The notes beneath the pieces were generated by a model. That model did not search any database, was not told the DNA's origin, and saw nothing but the letters and a program-made list of their open reading frames with translations. Of a DNA stretch of 64,000 bases, positions 17,644 through 28,879 are shown in pieces. Source of the DNA: Colwellia psychrerythraea (GTDB lineage: Bacteria; Pseudomonadota; Gammaproteobacteria; Enterobacterales; Alteromonadaceae). The stretch is from NCBI RefSeq assembly GCF_000764185.1, contig NZ_JQEC01000011.1, positions 372,001 through 436,000 of the forward strand, given 5' to 3'. Each line of letters opens with the position of its first letter. Positions within the stretch are counted from its first letter, which is position 1. A program made the translations under genes and the position numbers.

Positions 17644-20139
17644 ATGAAAGCAAAATTATCAGCGCTAACATTAGCGTTAATACCTGTATTGGCGAATGCA
17701 TCAATAGAGCTAAGTTCAATGCAAAAGCCAACCTATAAAGCAGACTCTATAATTGTTGTATACAAAGATGGGGCTTCTAAACTTGACCGACGCGCTGCGC
17801 GTAGCATTGTTAGCGCTAAAATTTCTGATTTAAATAATGATGAAATTGATGATAAATATCGAAACTTGAAAAACGGTCGCATAGCTAAATTCACCCTCGA
17901 CAGTATTTCAGTTAAAAGTGCCCTTGAAAAACTTAACAAAAATCCAGCTATTTTATATGCTGAACCTGATTATATTGTCAGTGCAAGTCTGACACCTGAC
18001 GATAGCAGTTTCTCAGCTCTTTGGGGCATGAACAACACAGGCCAAACCGGTGGTCTTGATGATGCTGATATCGATGCACCTGAAGCATGGGATATTTCAA
18101 CAGGTAGTCATGATGTCATTGTTGGTGTTATTGATACTGGTGTTGATCACACTCACCCTGATTTAATGGCAAACATCTGGACTAACTCGGCAGAAATACC
18201 TGGCGACGGTATTGATAATGATGGCAATGGTTTTATCGATGATATTCATGGTATCAATGCTATTACCGGTATTGGCGATCCTATGGATGATCAAGGACAC
18301 GGTAGTCATGTTTCCGGTACGATAGGAGCAACGGGCAACAATGGTTTAGGTGTTGTTGGTGTTAACCACAACGTTTCAATTATCGGTTGTAAATTCCTTG
18401 ATTCATCTGGCTCTGGTAGCCTTTCTGATGCATTAACTTGTATTGATTACTTTGTTGATTTAAAAAACAATGGCGTAAATGTTCGTGCAACTAACAATAG
18501 TTGGGGCGGCGGTGGTTTTAGCCAAGCACTTTCTGACGCAATTACTTCATCTGAACAAGCTAATATTCTATTTGTTGCAGCTGCAGGTAACAGTGCTTCT
18601 GACAATGATGCACAAGCAAGCTACCCTTCAGGCTACCCACATGACTCGGTATTGTCTGTAGCGAGTACAACTCACACGGACAGTATGTCTAGTTTTTCAC
18701 AATGGGGCTTAACTACGGTTGACCTAGGTGCTCCAGGCTCAGACATTTTATCGACAGTACCCGGTGGTGGTTATGCGACATATTCAGGTACCTCAATGGC
18801 TACACCGCACGTTACCGGCGCTGCTGCATTAGCATGGTCAGTGAACCCTGAACTAAGCGCTATTGAAATGAAAGAACTATTGATGAGCTCAGGTGATGAC
18901 AACGCCGCCCTTGCTGGAAAAACAGCATCAGGTAAACGCTTAAACGTTAAAAATGCCCTAGACAATGCTGATCCAACGCCAGGATTCACCCTTACGCCAA
19001 CACCAACCTCAAGCACTGTTGTTGCCGGTGAAATGGCGACTTATAGTTTTAATGTCGGCTCAATAGCAGACTGGAATGGACAAGTAGGATTAACATTAGT
19101 TGACTCTTTAGGTGGAGCGGCACTGTCAACAGATACCGCAGCGCCAGGTACAACATTTGAACTAACTGTACCAACCACGGCGGAAACACAATGGGGCGAA
19201 TATACCTTTACGGTAACAGGAACTAGTGATGATTTAGTTAAAGAATCTACCGTACGTTTAATGGTTAACCCTCAAGGTTTAAATGAGTTTACTTACTCTA
19301 ATGACACTGTTGTTAATATCCCTGATAACGATAATACAGGTATTACTTCAACCATTAACATTGCCGATGATATTACCGTCTTTGCCTCTGACATTTACGT
19401 AAATATCACCCACACTTGGATAGGTGATTTAACCGTAATGTTAACTTCTCCTACAGGTACCTCAGCAGCATTACACAGTGGATCAGGTGGCAGCAGCGAT
19501 AACATCGATAGTACATTTAGCTCAGCAGCGTTCAATGGCGAAGTAGCCACAGGCGACTGGATATTAAGTGTTACTGATAATGCCGCCGGTGATAGTGGCT
19601 CATTAAACAACTGGGCAATTACCATTACAGGTATTGGTGAAGCATTGCCAAGTGCACCAGACGTTAGCTTTAGTTATGAGGCGGAGCAATTAACAGCAAC
19701 ATTTACTGATAACAGCTCTGATAGAAATGACGACATGGTCAGCTGGGACTGGAGCTTTGGCGACGGTACAATGTCGAGTGAACAAAACCCTGTACATGCT
19801 TTCTCAGCAACTGGTAATTATGAAGTTACCCTTACCGTAACGGATGCAGAAGGTTTAAGCAGTAGCGAAACGATGATGGTAGGTGTGTCATCAACAACGA
19901 TAGAAGCGGCAGTTAAGCGTGCATATAAATCTCGTTTAGGTCGATTACGCGTTGATATTACTTGGGACGGTACTTCAGCTGATATGGTTGATATCTTCCG
20001 CAATGGTATAAAAATTGATACCGTTGAAAATGCAGGTATATATCGTGACCGTGAACGTCGCATAGATGGCAACCAATTCATTTACCAAATATGTGATGCA
20101 ACATCAGCTTGCTCAAATGAAGTAACTGTTAACTTCTAA
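17644..20139 (+). CDS. Secreted subtilisin-family serine protease with P-domain and PKD domain
   Basis: 831 residues from the ATG at 17644, which has GGAG 6 nt upstream and a standard signal peptide (MKAKLSALTLALIPVLANA); the ATG 12 nt earlier has no ribosome site. Inhibitor_I9-like propeptide (about 35-115, ending YAEPDYIVS), S8 catalytic domain with Asp164 (VIDTGVDH), His219 (GHGSHVSG) and Ser384 (SGTSMATPHV), then a proprotein-convertase P-domain (about 545-665, TWIGDLTVMLTSPTG) and a PKD domain (about 675-755, WDWSFGDGTMSSEQNP). Extracellular protease, as in many marine Alteromonadales. Single gene, closed by a strong terminator. Confidence 0.93.
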   Translation: MKAKLSALTLALIPVLANASIELSSMQKPTYKADSIIVVYKDGASKLDRRAARSIVSAKISDLNNDEIDDKYRNLKNGRIAKFTLDSISVKSALEKLNKNPAILYAEPDYIVSASLTPDDSSFSALWGMNNTGQTGGLDDADIDAPEAWDISTGSHDVIVGVIDTGVDHTHPDLMANIWTNSAEIPGDGIDNDGNGFIDDIHGINAITGIGDPMDDQGHGSHVSGTIGATGNNGLGVVGVNHNVSIIGCKFLDSSGSGSLSDALTCIDYFVDLKNNGVNVRATNNSWGGGGFSQALSDAITSSEQANILFVAAAGNSASDNDAQASYPSGYPHDSVLSVASTTHTDSMSSFSQWGLTTVDLGAPGSDILSTVPGGGYATYSGTSMATPHVTGAAALAWSVNPELSAIEMKELLMSSGDDNAALAGKTASGKRLNVKNALDNADPTPGFTLTPTPTSSTVVAGEMATYSFNVGSIADWNGQVGLTLVDSLGGAALSTDTAAPGTTFELTVPTTAETQWGEYTFTVTGTSDDLVKESTVRLMVNPQGLNEFTYSNDTVVNIPDNDNTGITSTINIADDITVFASDIYVNITHTWIGDLTVMLTSPTGTSAALHSGSGGSSDNIDSTFSSAAFNGEVATGDWILSVTDNAAGDSGSLNNWAITITGIGEALPSAPDVSFSYEAEQLTATFTDNSSDRNDDMVSWDWSFGDGTMSSEQNPVHAFSATGNYEVTLTVTDAEGLSSSETMMVGVSSTTIEAAVKRAYKSRLGRLRVDITWDGTSADMVDIFRNGIKIDTVENAGIYRDRERRIDGNQFIYQICDATSACSNEVTVNF

Positions 20140-20180
20140 GCTTTATTTGATAATGACTCTGGTTAACATTAACCACTAAC

Positions 20181-20215
20181 AAAAATCCCTAACAATTAAA
20201 TGTTAGGGATTTTTT
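20181..20215. terminator. Bidirectional terminator between subtilase and mnhG
   Basis: Inverted repeat aaaaatccctaaca / tgttagggattttt with a 6-nt loop, A-run left and T-run right; ends both convergent transcripts. Confidence 0.85.
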
Positions 20216-20269
20216 ATATTCAAAGATAAATTAGCTTTTCATTTAGCTACTTAAAACATTTATATAGCA

Positions 20270-20602
20270 CTAACAATCATCTTCGATGTTATCTTTGCCT
20301 TTAGTGCGTTCTATACTATCCAGCTTATGATGAATGGCCGATTTAATCATCATATAACCGCTGATCGGTGCTGTTAGCAATAGAAAAAGCGAGATAAGTA
20401 TTTCTTTTACACTCAACCCTGCCTGTGTGGTACTAAAAAAGACCATAGCGGCAGTTAACAAGGACGCCATGCCAAGAGTAGTCGCTTTAGTTGGGCCATG
20501 AAGGCGCATAAAAAAATCAGGCATTTTTACTAAGCCAATAGAGCCAACCAGTACAAAAGACCCACCAATTAATAATAATATTGAAATAATCCATTCAATC
20601 AT
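20270..20602 (-). CDS. mnhG: Mrp-type Na+/H+ antiporter subunit G
   Basis: 110 residues, three membrane helices. PDFFMRLHGPTKATTLG is the MrpG/PhaG signature. Last gene of the operon, 59 nt after mnhF; the gap holds degenerate ctattc-type repeats (about 20610-20670). The hydrophilic tail is charged (HKLDSIERTKGKDNIEDDC). Confidence 0.93.
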   Translation of the reverse strand: MIEWIISILLLIGGSFVLVGSIGLVKMPDFFMRLHGPTKATTLGMASLLTAAMVFFSTTQAGLSVKEILISLFLLLTAPISGYMMIKSAIHHKLDSIERTKGKDNIEDDC

Positions 20603-20661
20603 GAGCTAAATTCCTATTCTATTTTCTATTCAAATTTTCATTCGACTTTTTATTCGTCTAT

Positions 20662-20931
20662 CTATTCGATAATATCGCCACGTAGCAAGTATTTACATAC
20701 TGCAACTGTACTGACAAAACCTAACATAGCGATTAACAACGCAGCTTCAAAATATAATGCAGTGCCCATACTCATACCGTATAAGATGATCAAGGCAATA
20801 GTATTGATATACATAGTATCAAGAGCAAGTATCCTATCAGGTACAGAAGGACCGATTAATAGGCGCCATAAGTTTAACAATAACGATACACCTATCATGG
20901 CAAAGACAATTAAAATTACATTTTCTAGCAT
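20662..20931 (-). CDS. mnhF: Mrp-type Na+/H+ antiporter subunit F
   Basis: 89 residues with three predicted helices; GPSVPDRILALDTMYIN is the MrpF signature. Overlaps the end of mnhE by 7 nt, which implies coupled translation. Confidence 0.92.
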   Translation of the reverse strand: MLENVILIVFAMIGVSLLLNLWRLLIGPSVPDRILALDTMYINTIALIILYGMSMGTALYFEAALLIAMLGFVSTVAVCKYLLRGDIIE

Positions 20932-21461
20932 TTAAATATCTCCTTAAGAGGTGCTTCATAGCGTTGCTTAATAGTCTTAATTAAGGCCTGTTCATCAGTA
21001 AGATTTAATACGTGTATCAATAAATAAACTTGTTCAGGCTCTGCACCTTCAATCAAGTTCTCGCTCCAAGGGTATATCTCTGCACTGACTGTTCCAGGGG
21101 TTAATGACACCGTACTGGCCAAAATGGTAATTGGTGTACTGTGCGTTAAATCAAGCGGAACTTTCACGAAGCCAGGGGTTAATTTTCTTGTTGGGCCTAA
21201 TATCAAAATAGCCACCTGAACATTCGCAGTAACAATGTCATATAACACCAAGAGTAAATGGCGTAACGCCAAACCGGGCTTTATAATTAATGGCTGCTTA
21301 GTTCTAAATGGACTAACTACCAAAGGAATGACTATGGCTAAAATAACAGCCAAAACAATATGTCCGGCTGATACGCTGTTATTTAGTAATAACCATACAA
21401 TAAATAACAAAAGGCTCAAAACAGGCGTGGGTAACCATGTAAACCGTGCTTCTAAACGCAT
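20925..21461 (-). CDS. mnhE: Mrp-type Na+/H+ antiporter subunit E
   Basis: 178 residues. Two N-terminal helices and the MrpE signature LASTVSLTPGTVSAEI, followed by a soluble domain (YLLIHVLNLTDEQALIKTIK). Overlaps mnhD by one base and mnhF by 7. Confidence 0.93.
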   Translation of the reverse strand: MRLEARFTWLPTPVLSLLLFIVWLLLNNSVSAGHIVLAVILAIVIPLVVSPFRTKQPLIIKPGLALRHLLLVLYDIVTANVQVAILILGPTRKLTPGFVKVPLDLTHSTPITILASTVSLTPGTVSAEIYPWSENLIEGAEPEQVYLLIHVLNLTDEQALIKTIKQRYEAPLKEIFKC

Positions 21462-22978
21462 TATTGGCCTCCAGCAAGAATTATTTTAATATTGTTGTCA
21501 AAATCATGTAACTGGCTAGCAGCGCCAATTGCATATTCACTTAATGGTCCCGCAAAAATACTCATTAATGGCGCGCCACAAATAAGAATTAGCAATGCCA
21601 TTAACTGTGCAGGGTGAACTCGCGCTTGCTCAGCACTTTGGGTGTGAGTGTCATGGTGATGCCAAAATACTGTACTACCTGCTTTAGACACTGCCAGCAA
21701 TATAGCTAAACTTGCCAATAAATAGAGCGGCCAAAAAACAAAAGTATATTCAGCATTTAATGTTGCTTTAAGCAGCCACACTTTACCAATAAAGCCCGAC
21801 AAGGGTGGCATGCCTATCACCGCAATTGCAGCAACTAAAAATAGAAAACCTAGTAATTTTGGCTGAGCCACTGGCGGACCTGCAGAAATGTGGTCTGCAA
21901 CTTCACCACGCTGACGGCCAATTAAATCTGCCAATAGGAATAGTGCAGCCGTTACCAAGGTTGAATGGACTAAATAATAAATAGCTGCTGCGCTGGCTTC
22001 AATGGTCTGTACAGCAACTAATGTGACTAAAGTCCCCACAGAGACAATAACCAAGTTAGCGACTAACTTCCTTAAGTCTTTACTCGCTAAAACGCCCACC
22101 GCGCCCATCGCAATTGTTGCTAGTGCTAACCACCACAACCAACTTTGCGCCATATGAGTTAACTCACCCGCTTCATCACCAAAAATTAGTGTATAAACAC
22201 GCATCATTGAGTAAACGCCAACTTTTGTCATAATTGCGAATAATGCCGCGACAACGGGCATCGCAGTTGCGTAAGTATTTGGTAACCATAGATGTAGTGG
22301 TAACAAGGCGCCTTTTAAAGCAAATACTACCAATAACAACAGCCCACCTATTTTGGCGAGGTAAACATCATCACCTTGTAAAAGTGCAACTTTCTGGGCC
22401 ATATCAGCCATATTTAGTGTACCTAAGACACCATAGAGAACACCCAGGCCAATCAAAAATATCGCAGAACCAACAAGGTTCATAATTACATATTGTAAAG
22501 CTGCACGGGTGTTTCTTTTGTCTCCGCCGTGCATTAATAATGAATACGAGGCGATGAGCAATACTTCGAAAAATACAAATAGATTAAAAGCATCACCCGT
22601 TAAAAATGCACCATTCACACCTAAAATTAAAAAGTGTATTAGCGGATGAAAAAAGCTTCCTTTTTCATCATCTCCCGCACTGGCATATAAAGCGCAAACA
22701 AGTCCGAGTAATGTAGTTAAGCACACTAACAAGGTAGATAATGGATCAGCGACTAGCACAATACCAAAAGGCGCACTCCAATCTCCAATTGCATAAACTT
22801 GCGTGCCGTCTGCTTGAACTTTCAGTAATAGCGCCAATGAAACTAGAAAAGTGACGGTACTGAGCACTACAGAAGTAATTCTTCTACTGGTTTTATTATT
22901 GCAAAAAGGCGGCATTAATAAAATAACACCTGCCAACATAGGTAATAAGATCGGTAAAAAGCTCAAATTTTGCATCAT
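21461..22978 (-). CDS. mnhD: Mrp-type Na+/H+ antiporter subunit D
   Basis: 505 residues, about 14 membrane helices, NADH-dehydrogenase NuoN/ND2-like proton-translocating family. Motifs include GVNGAFLTGDAFNLFVFFEV (ion-channel Glu) and KGALLPLHLWLPNTYATAM with the conserved Lys. Overlaps mnhC by 4 nt and mnhE by 1 nt. With MnhA it forms the two ion-conducting subunits. Confidence 0.95.
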   Translation of the reverse strand: MMQNLSFLPILLPMLAGVILLMPPFCNNKTSRRITSVVLSTVTFLVSLALLLKVQADGTQVYAIGDWSAPFGIVLVADPLSTLLVCLTTLLGLVCALYASAGDDEKGSFFHPLIHFLILGVNGAFLTGDAFNLFVFFEVLLIASYSLLMHGGDKRNTRAALQYVIMNLVGSAIFLIGLGVLYGVLGTLNMADMAQKVALLQGDDVYLAKIGGLLLLVVFALKGALLPLHLWLPNTYATAMPVVAALFAIMTKVGVYSMMRVYTLIFGDEAGELTHMAQSWLWWLALATIAMGAVGVLASKDLRKLVANLVIVSVGTLVTLVAVQTIEASAAAIYYLVHSTLVTAALFLLADLIGRQRGEVADHISAGPPVAQPKLLGFLFLVAAIAVIGMPPLSGFIGKVWLLKATLNAEYTFVFWPLYLLASLAILLAVSKAGSTVFWHHHDTHTQSAEQARVHPAQLMALLILICGAPLMSIFAGPLSEYAIGAASQLHDFDNNIKIILAGGQ

Positions 22979-23346
22979 ATTTTGACCTTTTTATTTTTGT
23001 CTTTATTTTTATTGCTGCCTTTATTAGGAAGTTGTCCGTCTACATGGTCACTTCCTAAATCAACGCGCCCTCTGATAGCTAAAATAACCACAAAGGCAGT
23101 CATGGCAAAACCGATAACAATAGCGGTTAAGACTAGAGCTTGCGGCAGAGGATCTGCATATTCTGAACTGTAGCCAAGTACCGCTGCTTGGTTAAGGCTT
23201 AGCCGCCCAGATGAGAATAGAAATAAATTAACCGCATAAGAAAACATGGTTAAACCTAAGACAACAGGGAAAGTCCTAGAGCGTAATATTAAAAACACGC
23301 CACAAGACACTAAAATCCCAACACAGGATGCGTACAGTAACTCCAT
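22975..23346 (-). CDS. mnhC: Mrp-type Na+/H+ antiporter subunit C
   Basis: 123 residues, three helices, NuoK-like. YSSEYADPLPQALVLTAIVI is the MrpC/NuoK signature. Overlaps both neighbours by 1-4 nt. The C-terminal tail is unusually Lys/Asn-rich (KGSNKNKDKNKKVKI). Confidence 0.94.
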   Translation of the reverse strand: MELLYASCVGILVSCGVFLILRSRTFPVVLGLTMFSYAVNLFLFSSGRLSLNQAAVLGYSSEYADPLPQALVLTAIVIGFAMTAFVVILAIRGRVDLGSDHVDGQLPNKGSNKNKDKNKKVKI

Positions 23347-26150
23347 TAAATATTTACCTCTTTACTAGGAGCATTAGCTGGCTCACTTGCAGTTAATTGA
23401 CCAAGACTTGCCAAAATCATTAAAGTAGAACCAACGACTGTAATATAAACACCTACATCAAATATCAACGCACTGGCGAGTTCAATTTCGCCAATAAGAG
23501 GAATATCAAAGTACTCAAACCAAGTTGTCATGAAAGGCCTGCCAAAGAACCAACTACCAACCCCAGTAAATAACGCAATAGCAATGCCTGATGCAATAAT
23601 CTTACGATAATTTATCGTAATACGCTCAGCAATCCAGTTTGATCCATGGGCTATATACTGCAAGATAAAAGCGACAGCAGTCACTAAACCTGCAATAAAT
23701 CCACCACCTGGCAGGTTATGGCCACGTAAAAATATATAAAACGATACCATTAATGCCAAAGGCAGTAATGATTGAGAGATACTAGCTAATAAAATAGGGT
23801 AACGCTCTTTCGCCCATGGTCGACCTTTGCTATCACTATCAGGAATATATAACGGTAAATTGACTAATAACTTGTAAATACCTAATGCGGCAATACCCAG
23901 CACACAAATTTCGCCTAATGTATCAAAACCACGGAAATCAACCAAAATAACATTAACAACATTAGTACCACCGCCACCAGTTTTAGCATTGGCTAAGAAA
24001 AAGTCTGAGATTGACTCAAGTGGCCGGGTAATTAATGCATAACAAATACTAGCGACAACAATGCCCAAAGCGCCTGATATGCCTAAATCACGTAAAACAC
24101 GCATTGAGCTAGACTCTTTGGGTGAATGTTGAGGTAAGAAGAACAATGCCAGCATAAGTAGAATAATAGTGACTACTTCAACGGTTAATTGTGTCAAAGC
24201 TAAATCAGGTGCTGAGAATCGAGTAAACGCGACCGACACCATTAACCCCACTACCGAGAGCATCAATAACGATACCACACGTGTGCGATACCAAATAACA
24301 GTACTAATCGCACCCGCCATTAATAACGCGGCACCCATGGCATTATGCACATCAATCGGTGTCAGTTGTTTTTGCCCGCTTAATTGGCTCATTTCAAAGA
24401 GTGGCCAACCTGCTAAAAATAACACAACCATAAACATCAATACTAAGTAACGTTGTAAAGAGCCATTTTCTATGGCATGTACCTTGCGCTGACACCACTT
24501 TACCATCACATAAAGTGTGTTATCGAAAGCTTTTTTAGCATTCAATGTTGGCAATGAAGCTTGAAATTGATACAGGTAACGGCGTTGTGAATAAATCAAT
24601 AAACCACCTGTTACAGCAATACCACTCATTAGTAGCGGTAGATTAAAACCATGCCATAACGCAACTTTAAACTCTGGTACATAACCACCGAGTACAGCAA
24701 AAGAAGCTGCTTTTAAAATATCGTCAATTATAAAGTTTGGAAATATCCCCACCATCAGACATAAAGCAACCAGTACTTCAATGGGCACTCGCATATAACG
24801 AGGTGGCTCACTTGGCTGTTTTGGTAAATCAACAGGCTCGCCATTAAAGAATACATCATGAATAAATCGAGCTGAATATGCCACAGCAAAAGCCCCTGCG
24901 ATTGTAGCAAATACAGGAATAAGCCATGACATTGAACCGAGTAACTGTTGGTGTAGGGTCTCAGCAAAAAACATTTCCTTAGACAAGAAGCCGTTTAGTA
25001 ATGGCACTCCTGCCATCGCCGCCGCCGCAACCATCGCAAGCGTTGCGGTATAAGGCATAAATCGCCACATACCATTGAGTTTTCTCATGTCACGTGTACC
25101 GGTTTCATGGTCAATAATACCGGTTGCCATAAATAATGAGGCTTTAAAAGTTGCGTGATTAATTATATGGAATATCGCCGCTACTGCCGCAAGTTTGGTA
25201 TCTAAACCAAAGAGTAAAGTGATCAAACCTAAGTGACTAATAGTCGAATAGGCTAATAAACCTTTTAAGTCATGTTTAAATAGCGCTACATATGCGCCAA
25301 ACAATAGTGTTGCCAGCCCTGTTAAACTGACCACAATAAACCATATATCAGTGCCCGCTAGAGCTGGATAAAAACGCGCTAATAAGAACACCCCTGCTTT
25401 CACCATAGTGGCCGAGTGCAAATAAGCACTTACTGGCGTTGGCGCGGCCATTGCGTGTGGTAACCAAAAATGAAAAGGAAATTGTGCTGACTTAGTGAAA
25501 GCGCCAAGCAGTATTAATATTAAAGTTACTTCGTACCAAGCATGTGCTTGAATAATATCTCTGCTGGCTAAAATAACATCTAAATTATAACTACCAACGA
25601 TATTACCCAATAAAAGCAAACCACCTAATAATGCCAGGCCACCGCCACCGGTTATGGTTAATGCCATTATTGCGCCATTACGCGCTTCTGCTTTGTGCCA
25701 CCAATAGCTAATTAACAAAAATGAGCTAATACTGGTTAGTTCCCAAAAAAACCACAGCTGAATGACATTGTTTGACATGACAATGCCAAGCATCGCCGTC
25801 ATAAATAACATCAAATATGCGTAAAGCTTAGGCATAGAATCATTACTACTTAAGTAATAACGAGCATAAAATATAACTAATATACCTATGACTAAGATCA
25901 TAAACACAAACAACAGCGCTAAGCCATCTAAGCGAAACGCAATGTCTATCCCGAGTAACGGAATCCAAGAAATAGTCTCACGAACAACGTCACCTGCGAA
26001 CACCGCAGGCGCTAAGTCAATCGTCATGAATAATGCAATGATCGGCATTAACATAGTCAATGCAGTCGATTGATTACGTGATAATTTACCCGTCATTGAA
26101 GAAATAATACTGCCAAGTAAGGATAACAAGGGTATCCAAAGCAAAGTCAT
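23346..26150 (-). CDS. mnhA: Mrp-type Na+/H+ antiporter fused subunit A/B
   Basis: 934 residues. The N-terminal 500 residues are NuoL/ND5-like ([57 protein letters not shown]); the middle holds the extra MrpA helices; the C-terminal 150 residues are an MrpB domain ([20 protein letters not shown]). A fused A/B subunit marks the group 2 (Pha-type) six-gene layout AB-C-D-E-F-G. The complex expels Na+ in exchange for H+, supporting pH and salt homeostasis in sea water. First gene; the 281-bp gap to the divergent Lrp-type regulator must contain both promoters. Confidence 0.95.
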   Translation of the reverse strand: MTLLWIPLLSLLGSIISSMTGKLSRNQSTALTMLMPIIALFMTIDLAPAVFAGDVVRETISWIPLLGIDIAFRLDGLALLFVFMILVIGILVIFYARYYLSSNDSMPKLYAYLMLFMTAMLGIVMSNNVIQLWFFWELTSISSFLLISYWWHKAEARNGAIMALTITGGGGLALLGGLLLLGNIVGSYNLDVILASRDIIQAHAWYEVTLILILLGAFTKSAQFPFHFWLPHAMAAPTPVSAYLHSATMVKAGVFLLARFYPALAGTDIWFIVVSLTGLATLLFGAYVALFKHDLKGLLAYSTISHLGLITLLFGLDTKLAAVAAIFHIINHATFKASLFMATGIIDHETGTRDMRKLNGMWRFMPYTATLAMVAAAAMAGVPLLNGFLSKEMFFAETLHQQLLGSMSWLIPVFATIAGAFAVAYSARFIHDVFFNGEPVDLPKQPSEPPRYMRVPIEVLVALCLMVGIFPNFIIDDILKAASFAVLGGYVPEFKVALWHGFNLPLLMSGIAVTGGLLIYSQRRYLYQFQASLPTLNAKKAFDNTLYVMVKWCQRKVHAIENGSLQRYLVLMFMVVLFLAGWPLFEMSQLSGQKQLTPIDVHNAMGAALLMAGAISTVIWYRTRVVSLLMLSVVGLMVSVAFTRFSAPDLALTQLTVEVVTIILLMLALFFLPQHSPKESSSMRVLRDLGISGALGIVVASICYALITRPLESISDFFLANAKTGGGGTNVVNVILVDFRGFDTLGEICVLGIAALGIYKLLVNLPLYIPDSDSKGRPWAKERYPILLASISQSLLPLALMVSFYIFLRGHNLPGGGFIAGLVTAVAFILQYIAHGSNWIAERITINYRKIIASGIAIALFTGVGSWFFGRPFMTTWFEYFDIPLIGEIELASALIFDVGVYITVVGSTLMILASLGQLTASEPANAPSKEVNI

Positions 26151-26431
26151 AGAGTAAACCTTTTTAATTTTTCTAACTAGAAGTAATGGGAATGAAGTAC
26201 TACGTCATAATATGTCAAATTACCTAGCACTGGCAAACATTATCGATGTGATTATTTGTAACGACTTAATCACGACATAACACAAGAATATTAACTAAAG
26301 TCAAAAAATAATTCGGATAATTTAATAATTTACGTCAAAAATTCAAATAATAGCTTTATTTAACTAGTCTCACTACCTGAAATAAGTGTAGTATTTAGTT
26401 AATTAAGTGCTAATAATTTTACAGGTGACTA

Positions 26432-26899
26432 ATGAAGAAGCTAGATAGCATCGATTTACAAGTATTAACCATACTCTATGCAGATGCAGACATTACCAAT
26501 AAAGAGCTTGCTGCCCAAATTGGTATTGCTCCCTCGACTTGTTTAGAGCGAGTTAAGCGCTTAAAACAAAGCGGTGTAATTAAAGGTGCCTTTATTGATG
26601 TTAATTTAAAAACTATCGGCGGTAATATCGAAGCGATTGCAGCAATTCGCCTACAACCCTACTCTGAAGAAATCGTTAATTCATTACGTGATGATTTATT
26701 AATGTATCCAGAGATATTAAATTTATATCACATGGGTGGCAGCTATGATTATTACATCCATATGTCGGTAAAAGATAGCGAGCATTTACGTCAATTTGTT
26801 TTCAAAAATATTACTTCTCGAGAAGAAGTTACCACGGTAGAAACATCATTGGTATTTGATCATAGTCGTAGTGGCGTTCTACCCAATTTTGACGAGTAA
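26432..26899 (+). CDS. Lrp/AsnC family transcription regulator
   Basis: 155 residues. N-terminal winged helix (ILYADADITNKELAAQIG, then STCLERVKRLKQSGVIKG) and C-terminal RAM ligand-binding domain (about 65-145, with LYHMGGSYDYYIHMSV). Divergent from the mrp operon, so local control of that operon is possible but not shown. Followed by a 12-bp-stem hairpin. Confidence 0.9.
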   Translation: MKKLDSIDLQVLTILYADADITNKELAAQIGIAPSTCLERVKRLKQSGVIKGAFIDVNLKTIGGNIEAIAAIRLQPYSEEIVNSLRDDLLMYPEILNLYHMGGSYDYYIHMSVKDSEHLRQFVFKNITSREEVTTVETSLVFDHSRSGVLPNFDE

Positions 26900-26931
26900 C
26901 GCAGACCAAATCCATTAAGTTATTGATGCAA

Positions 26932-26959
26932 GCTAAAAGCACTAAAAAGTGCTTTTAGC
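26932..26959. terminator. Hairpin between lrp-like gene and outer-membrane gene
   Basis: Perfect 12-bp inverted repeat gctaaaagcact / agtgcttttagc with a 4-nt loop between two convergent genes; no long T-run, so efficiency is uncertain. Confidence 0.6.
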
Positions 26960-26966
26960 CAATAAT

Positions 26967-27530
26967 TTAAAATCTTGCTGATATAATTAAAGAGCTGGAA
27001 ACTGCACTAGGGTCGATAGTGATGCCTTGGTCGGCGCTAAAGCTTTTATAATCCCCCGCTTCACGTATACCAAGTACTAAATCTAAAGCAATTACGTCCC
27101 AGCTATAACCAACACCACCGTTCAGTTGCAACCCAGAAAAACCTTGTTTAAAGCCGGTAGTTTTCCAGTTTTCATTAAATACACCACCACCGATATATGC
27201 TTTAAAGCCGGTAGTTGCTAATCCGGTTCCAAAATAAGCAACAATATCAAAGCCCTTATCTTCAATAGCGGAAAAACTATCATGTTCAAGTGAATAATAT
27301 TGACCTCTAACAGCAAAACTGTCATTGAAGGAGTACATCGCTGAAATCCCAAAGCCGCTTAATTCATCATCTTGATAATAGTTATTATCATCGGCAATAA
27401 CTAATGAATACACCCCTACACCAAGGGTAACTTGCTTGAAGTCTTCAGAAAGAACAGGTCCTTCGGCTTGAACATTCATTGATGACGCTAGTAAAAAACC
27501 AGCAATGCTGGTTGATATAAATTTTTTCAT
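26967..27530 (-). CDS. Outer-membrane beta-barrel protein (porin-like, small)
   Basis: 187 residues from the ATG at 27530 (AAGGAA 6 nt upstream; signal peptide ending MNVQA). The mature part alternates polar and apolar residues in beta strands (VTLGVGVYSLVIAD, GFGISAMYSF, LQLNGGVGYSWDVIALDL) and ends in an aromatic residue (LIISARF), typical of Bam-inserted barrels of the OmpA-like/OMP_b-brl class with about eight strands. Specific function unknown. A longer upstream start is possible but spoils the signal peptide. Confidence 0.8.
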   Translation of the reverse strand: MKKFISTSIAGFLLASSMNVQAEGPVLSEDFKQVTLGVGVYSLVIADDNNYYQDDELSGFGISAMYSFNDSFAVRGQYYSLEHDSFSAIEDKGFDIVAYFGTGLATTGFKAYIGGGVFNENWKTTGFKQGFSGLQLNGGVGYSWDVIALDLVLGIREAGDYKSFSADQGITIDPSAVSSSLIISARF

Positions 27531-27672
27531 GGTAAATTCCTTTTTAAAGAGGTTCACAGAGAGGCGATACTGTATAGAATTCCCATGCTATTTGAAAGTA
27601 TAATATAACATAATCAATAACTTATTTTAAATCACCCTCTAATTTGTCACTCGAAGTAAATATAAAACATAA

Positions 27673-27709
27673 AAAATCCCGCGGTTATTGTTTAATAACG
27701 CGGGATTTT
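27673..27709. terminator. Terminator downstream of dnaJ
   Basis: Long stem aatcccgcg(g)ttatt / aataacgcgggatt with one bulged base and a 4-nt loop, A-run left and TTTT right; 28 nt after dnaJ. Confidence 0.85.
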
Positions 27710-27736
27710 CATGATTTCTAAATAACGAGCTAGCTG

Positions 27737-28879
27737 TTAGCTTTTAAGGTCATCAAAAAACTTCTTCACACCATCAAAGAAACCAGTTTCTTTAGGGCTA
27801 TGTTTTTTACTACTACTCGCCATTTTCTCTTCTAATTGACGTAATAGATCAGCTTGATCACCTGATAAGTTTACTGGTGTTTCAATAACGACTTTACACA
27901 TTAAATCACCCGTAGAAGAACTACGTACCGATTTAACGCCTTTACCACGTAAGCGGAACATTTTACCTGTTTGTGTTTCTTTAGGTACTTTAAGCTTAAC
28001 TTTACCGCCAAGTGTTGGTACTTCAATTTCACCACCTAAAGCAGCAGTAACGAAACTAATTGGTACTTCACAATATAAATGGTTTTCATCACGTACAAAT
28101 ATACCATGATCACGTACATTTACTTGTACGTATAAATCACCTGCTGGTGCACCATGCTCTCCGGCTTCACCTTCACCCGATAAACGAATTCTATCGCCGG
28201 TATCAACACCTGCTGGAATTTTCACGGATAAGGTTTTATTTTTCTCAACACGGCCTTGACCGCGACATGAAGTACACTTGTCGCTAATAACTTTACCGTT
28301 ACCGCTACAAGTAGGACAGGTTTGCTGTACGGCAAATAAACCTTGACGCATTTGTACTTGGCCATGGCCATGACAAGTACTACAGGTTTTAGCTGAAGTA
28401 CCAGGTTTAGCACCTGAGCCATCACAAGGATCACAACTTACATAAGTTGGTACTTTAATCTCTAAGCTTTTGCCCTTAACAGCATCTTCCAGTGATAAAT
28501 CTACGTTATAACGTAAATCTGAGCCTCGTTGCTGACGTTGGCGACCACGACCACCGCCGCCGCCGCCAAAGATATCACCGAATATATCGCCGAAGTCTTG
28601 GCCAAAACCGCCACCACCGCCGCCGAAACCACCACGACCACCGCCACCACCTTGTTCAAAAGCAGCATGACCATATTGGTCGTAAGCAGCACGCTTTTGC
28701 TCGTCATTAAGGATTTCATAAGCCTCTTTAACTTCTTTAAACGTTTCTTCTTTAGCCTTATCCCCTTGAGTACGATCTGGGTGATACTTCATTGCTAACT
28801 TTTTATAAGCTTTTTTGACTTCTTTTGCAGTGGCGTCTTGGCTAACACCTAGCGTTTCATAATAATCACGTTTCGACAT
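27737..28879 (-). CDS. dnaJ: Chaperone DnaJ (Hsp40)
   Basis: 380 residues. J domain (1-70) with HPD in KYHPDRTQ, Gly/Phe-rich linker (about 75-125), four zinc-binding repeats [24 protein letters not shown] and CTSCRGQG (about 150-215), then the C-terminal substrate domain. Stimulates the DnaK ATPase and delivers unfolded clients. It lies 375 bp downstream of dnaK with a terminator between, so it may have its own promoter. Confidence 0.98.
   Translation of the reverse strand: MSKRDYYETLGVSQDATAKEVKKAYKKLAMKYHPDRTQGDKAKEETFKEVKEAYEILNDEQKRAAYDQYGHAAFEQGGGGGRGGFGGGGGGFGQDFGDIFGDIFGGGGGGRGRQRQQRGSDLRYNVDLSLEDAVKGKSLEIKVPTYVSCDPCDGSGAKPGTSAKTCSTCHGHGQVQMRQGLFAVQQTCPTCSGNGKVISDKCTSCRGQGRVEKNKTLSVKIPAGVDTGDRIRLSGEGEAGEHGAPAGDLYVQVNVRDHGIFVRDENHLYCEVPISFVTAALGGEIEVPTLGGKVKLKVPKETQTGKMFRLRGKGVKSVRSSSTGDLMCKVVIETPVNLSGDQADLLRQLEEKMASSSKKHSPKETGFFDGVKKFFDDLKS

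Noticed and set aside
28492..28798. Several His/Asp-rich or Thr-rich short frames opposite and beside dnaJ
   Set aside because: Mirrors of the Gly-rich linker of dnaJ; low complexity and no start signals.
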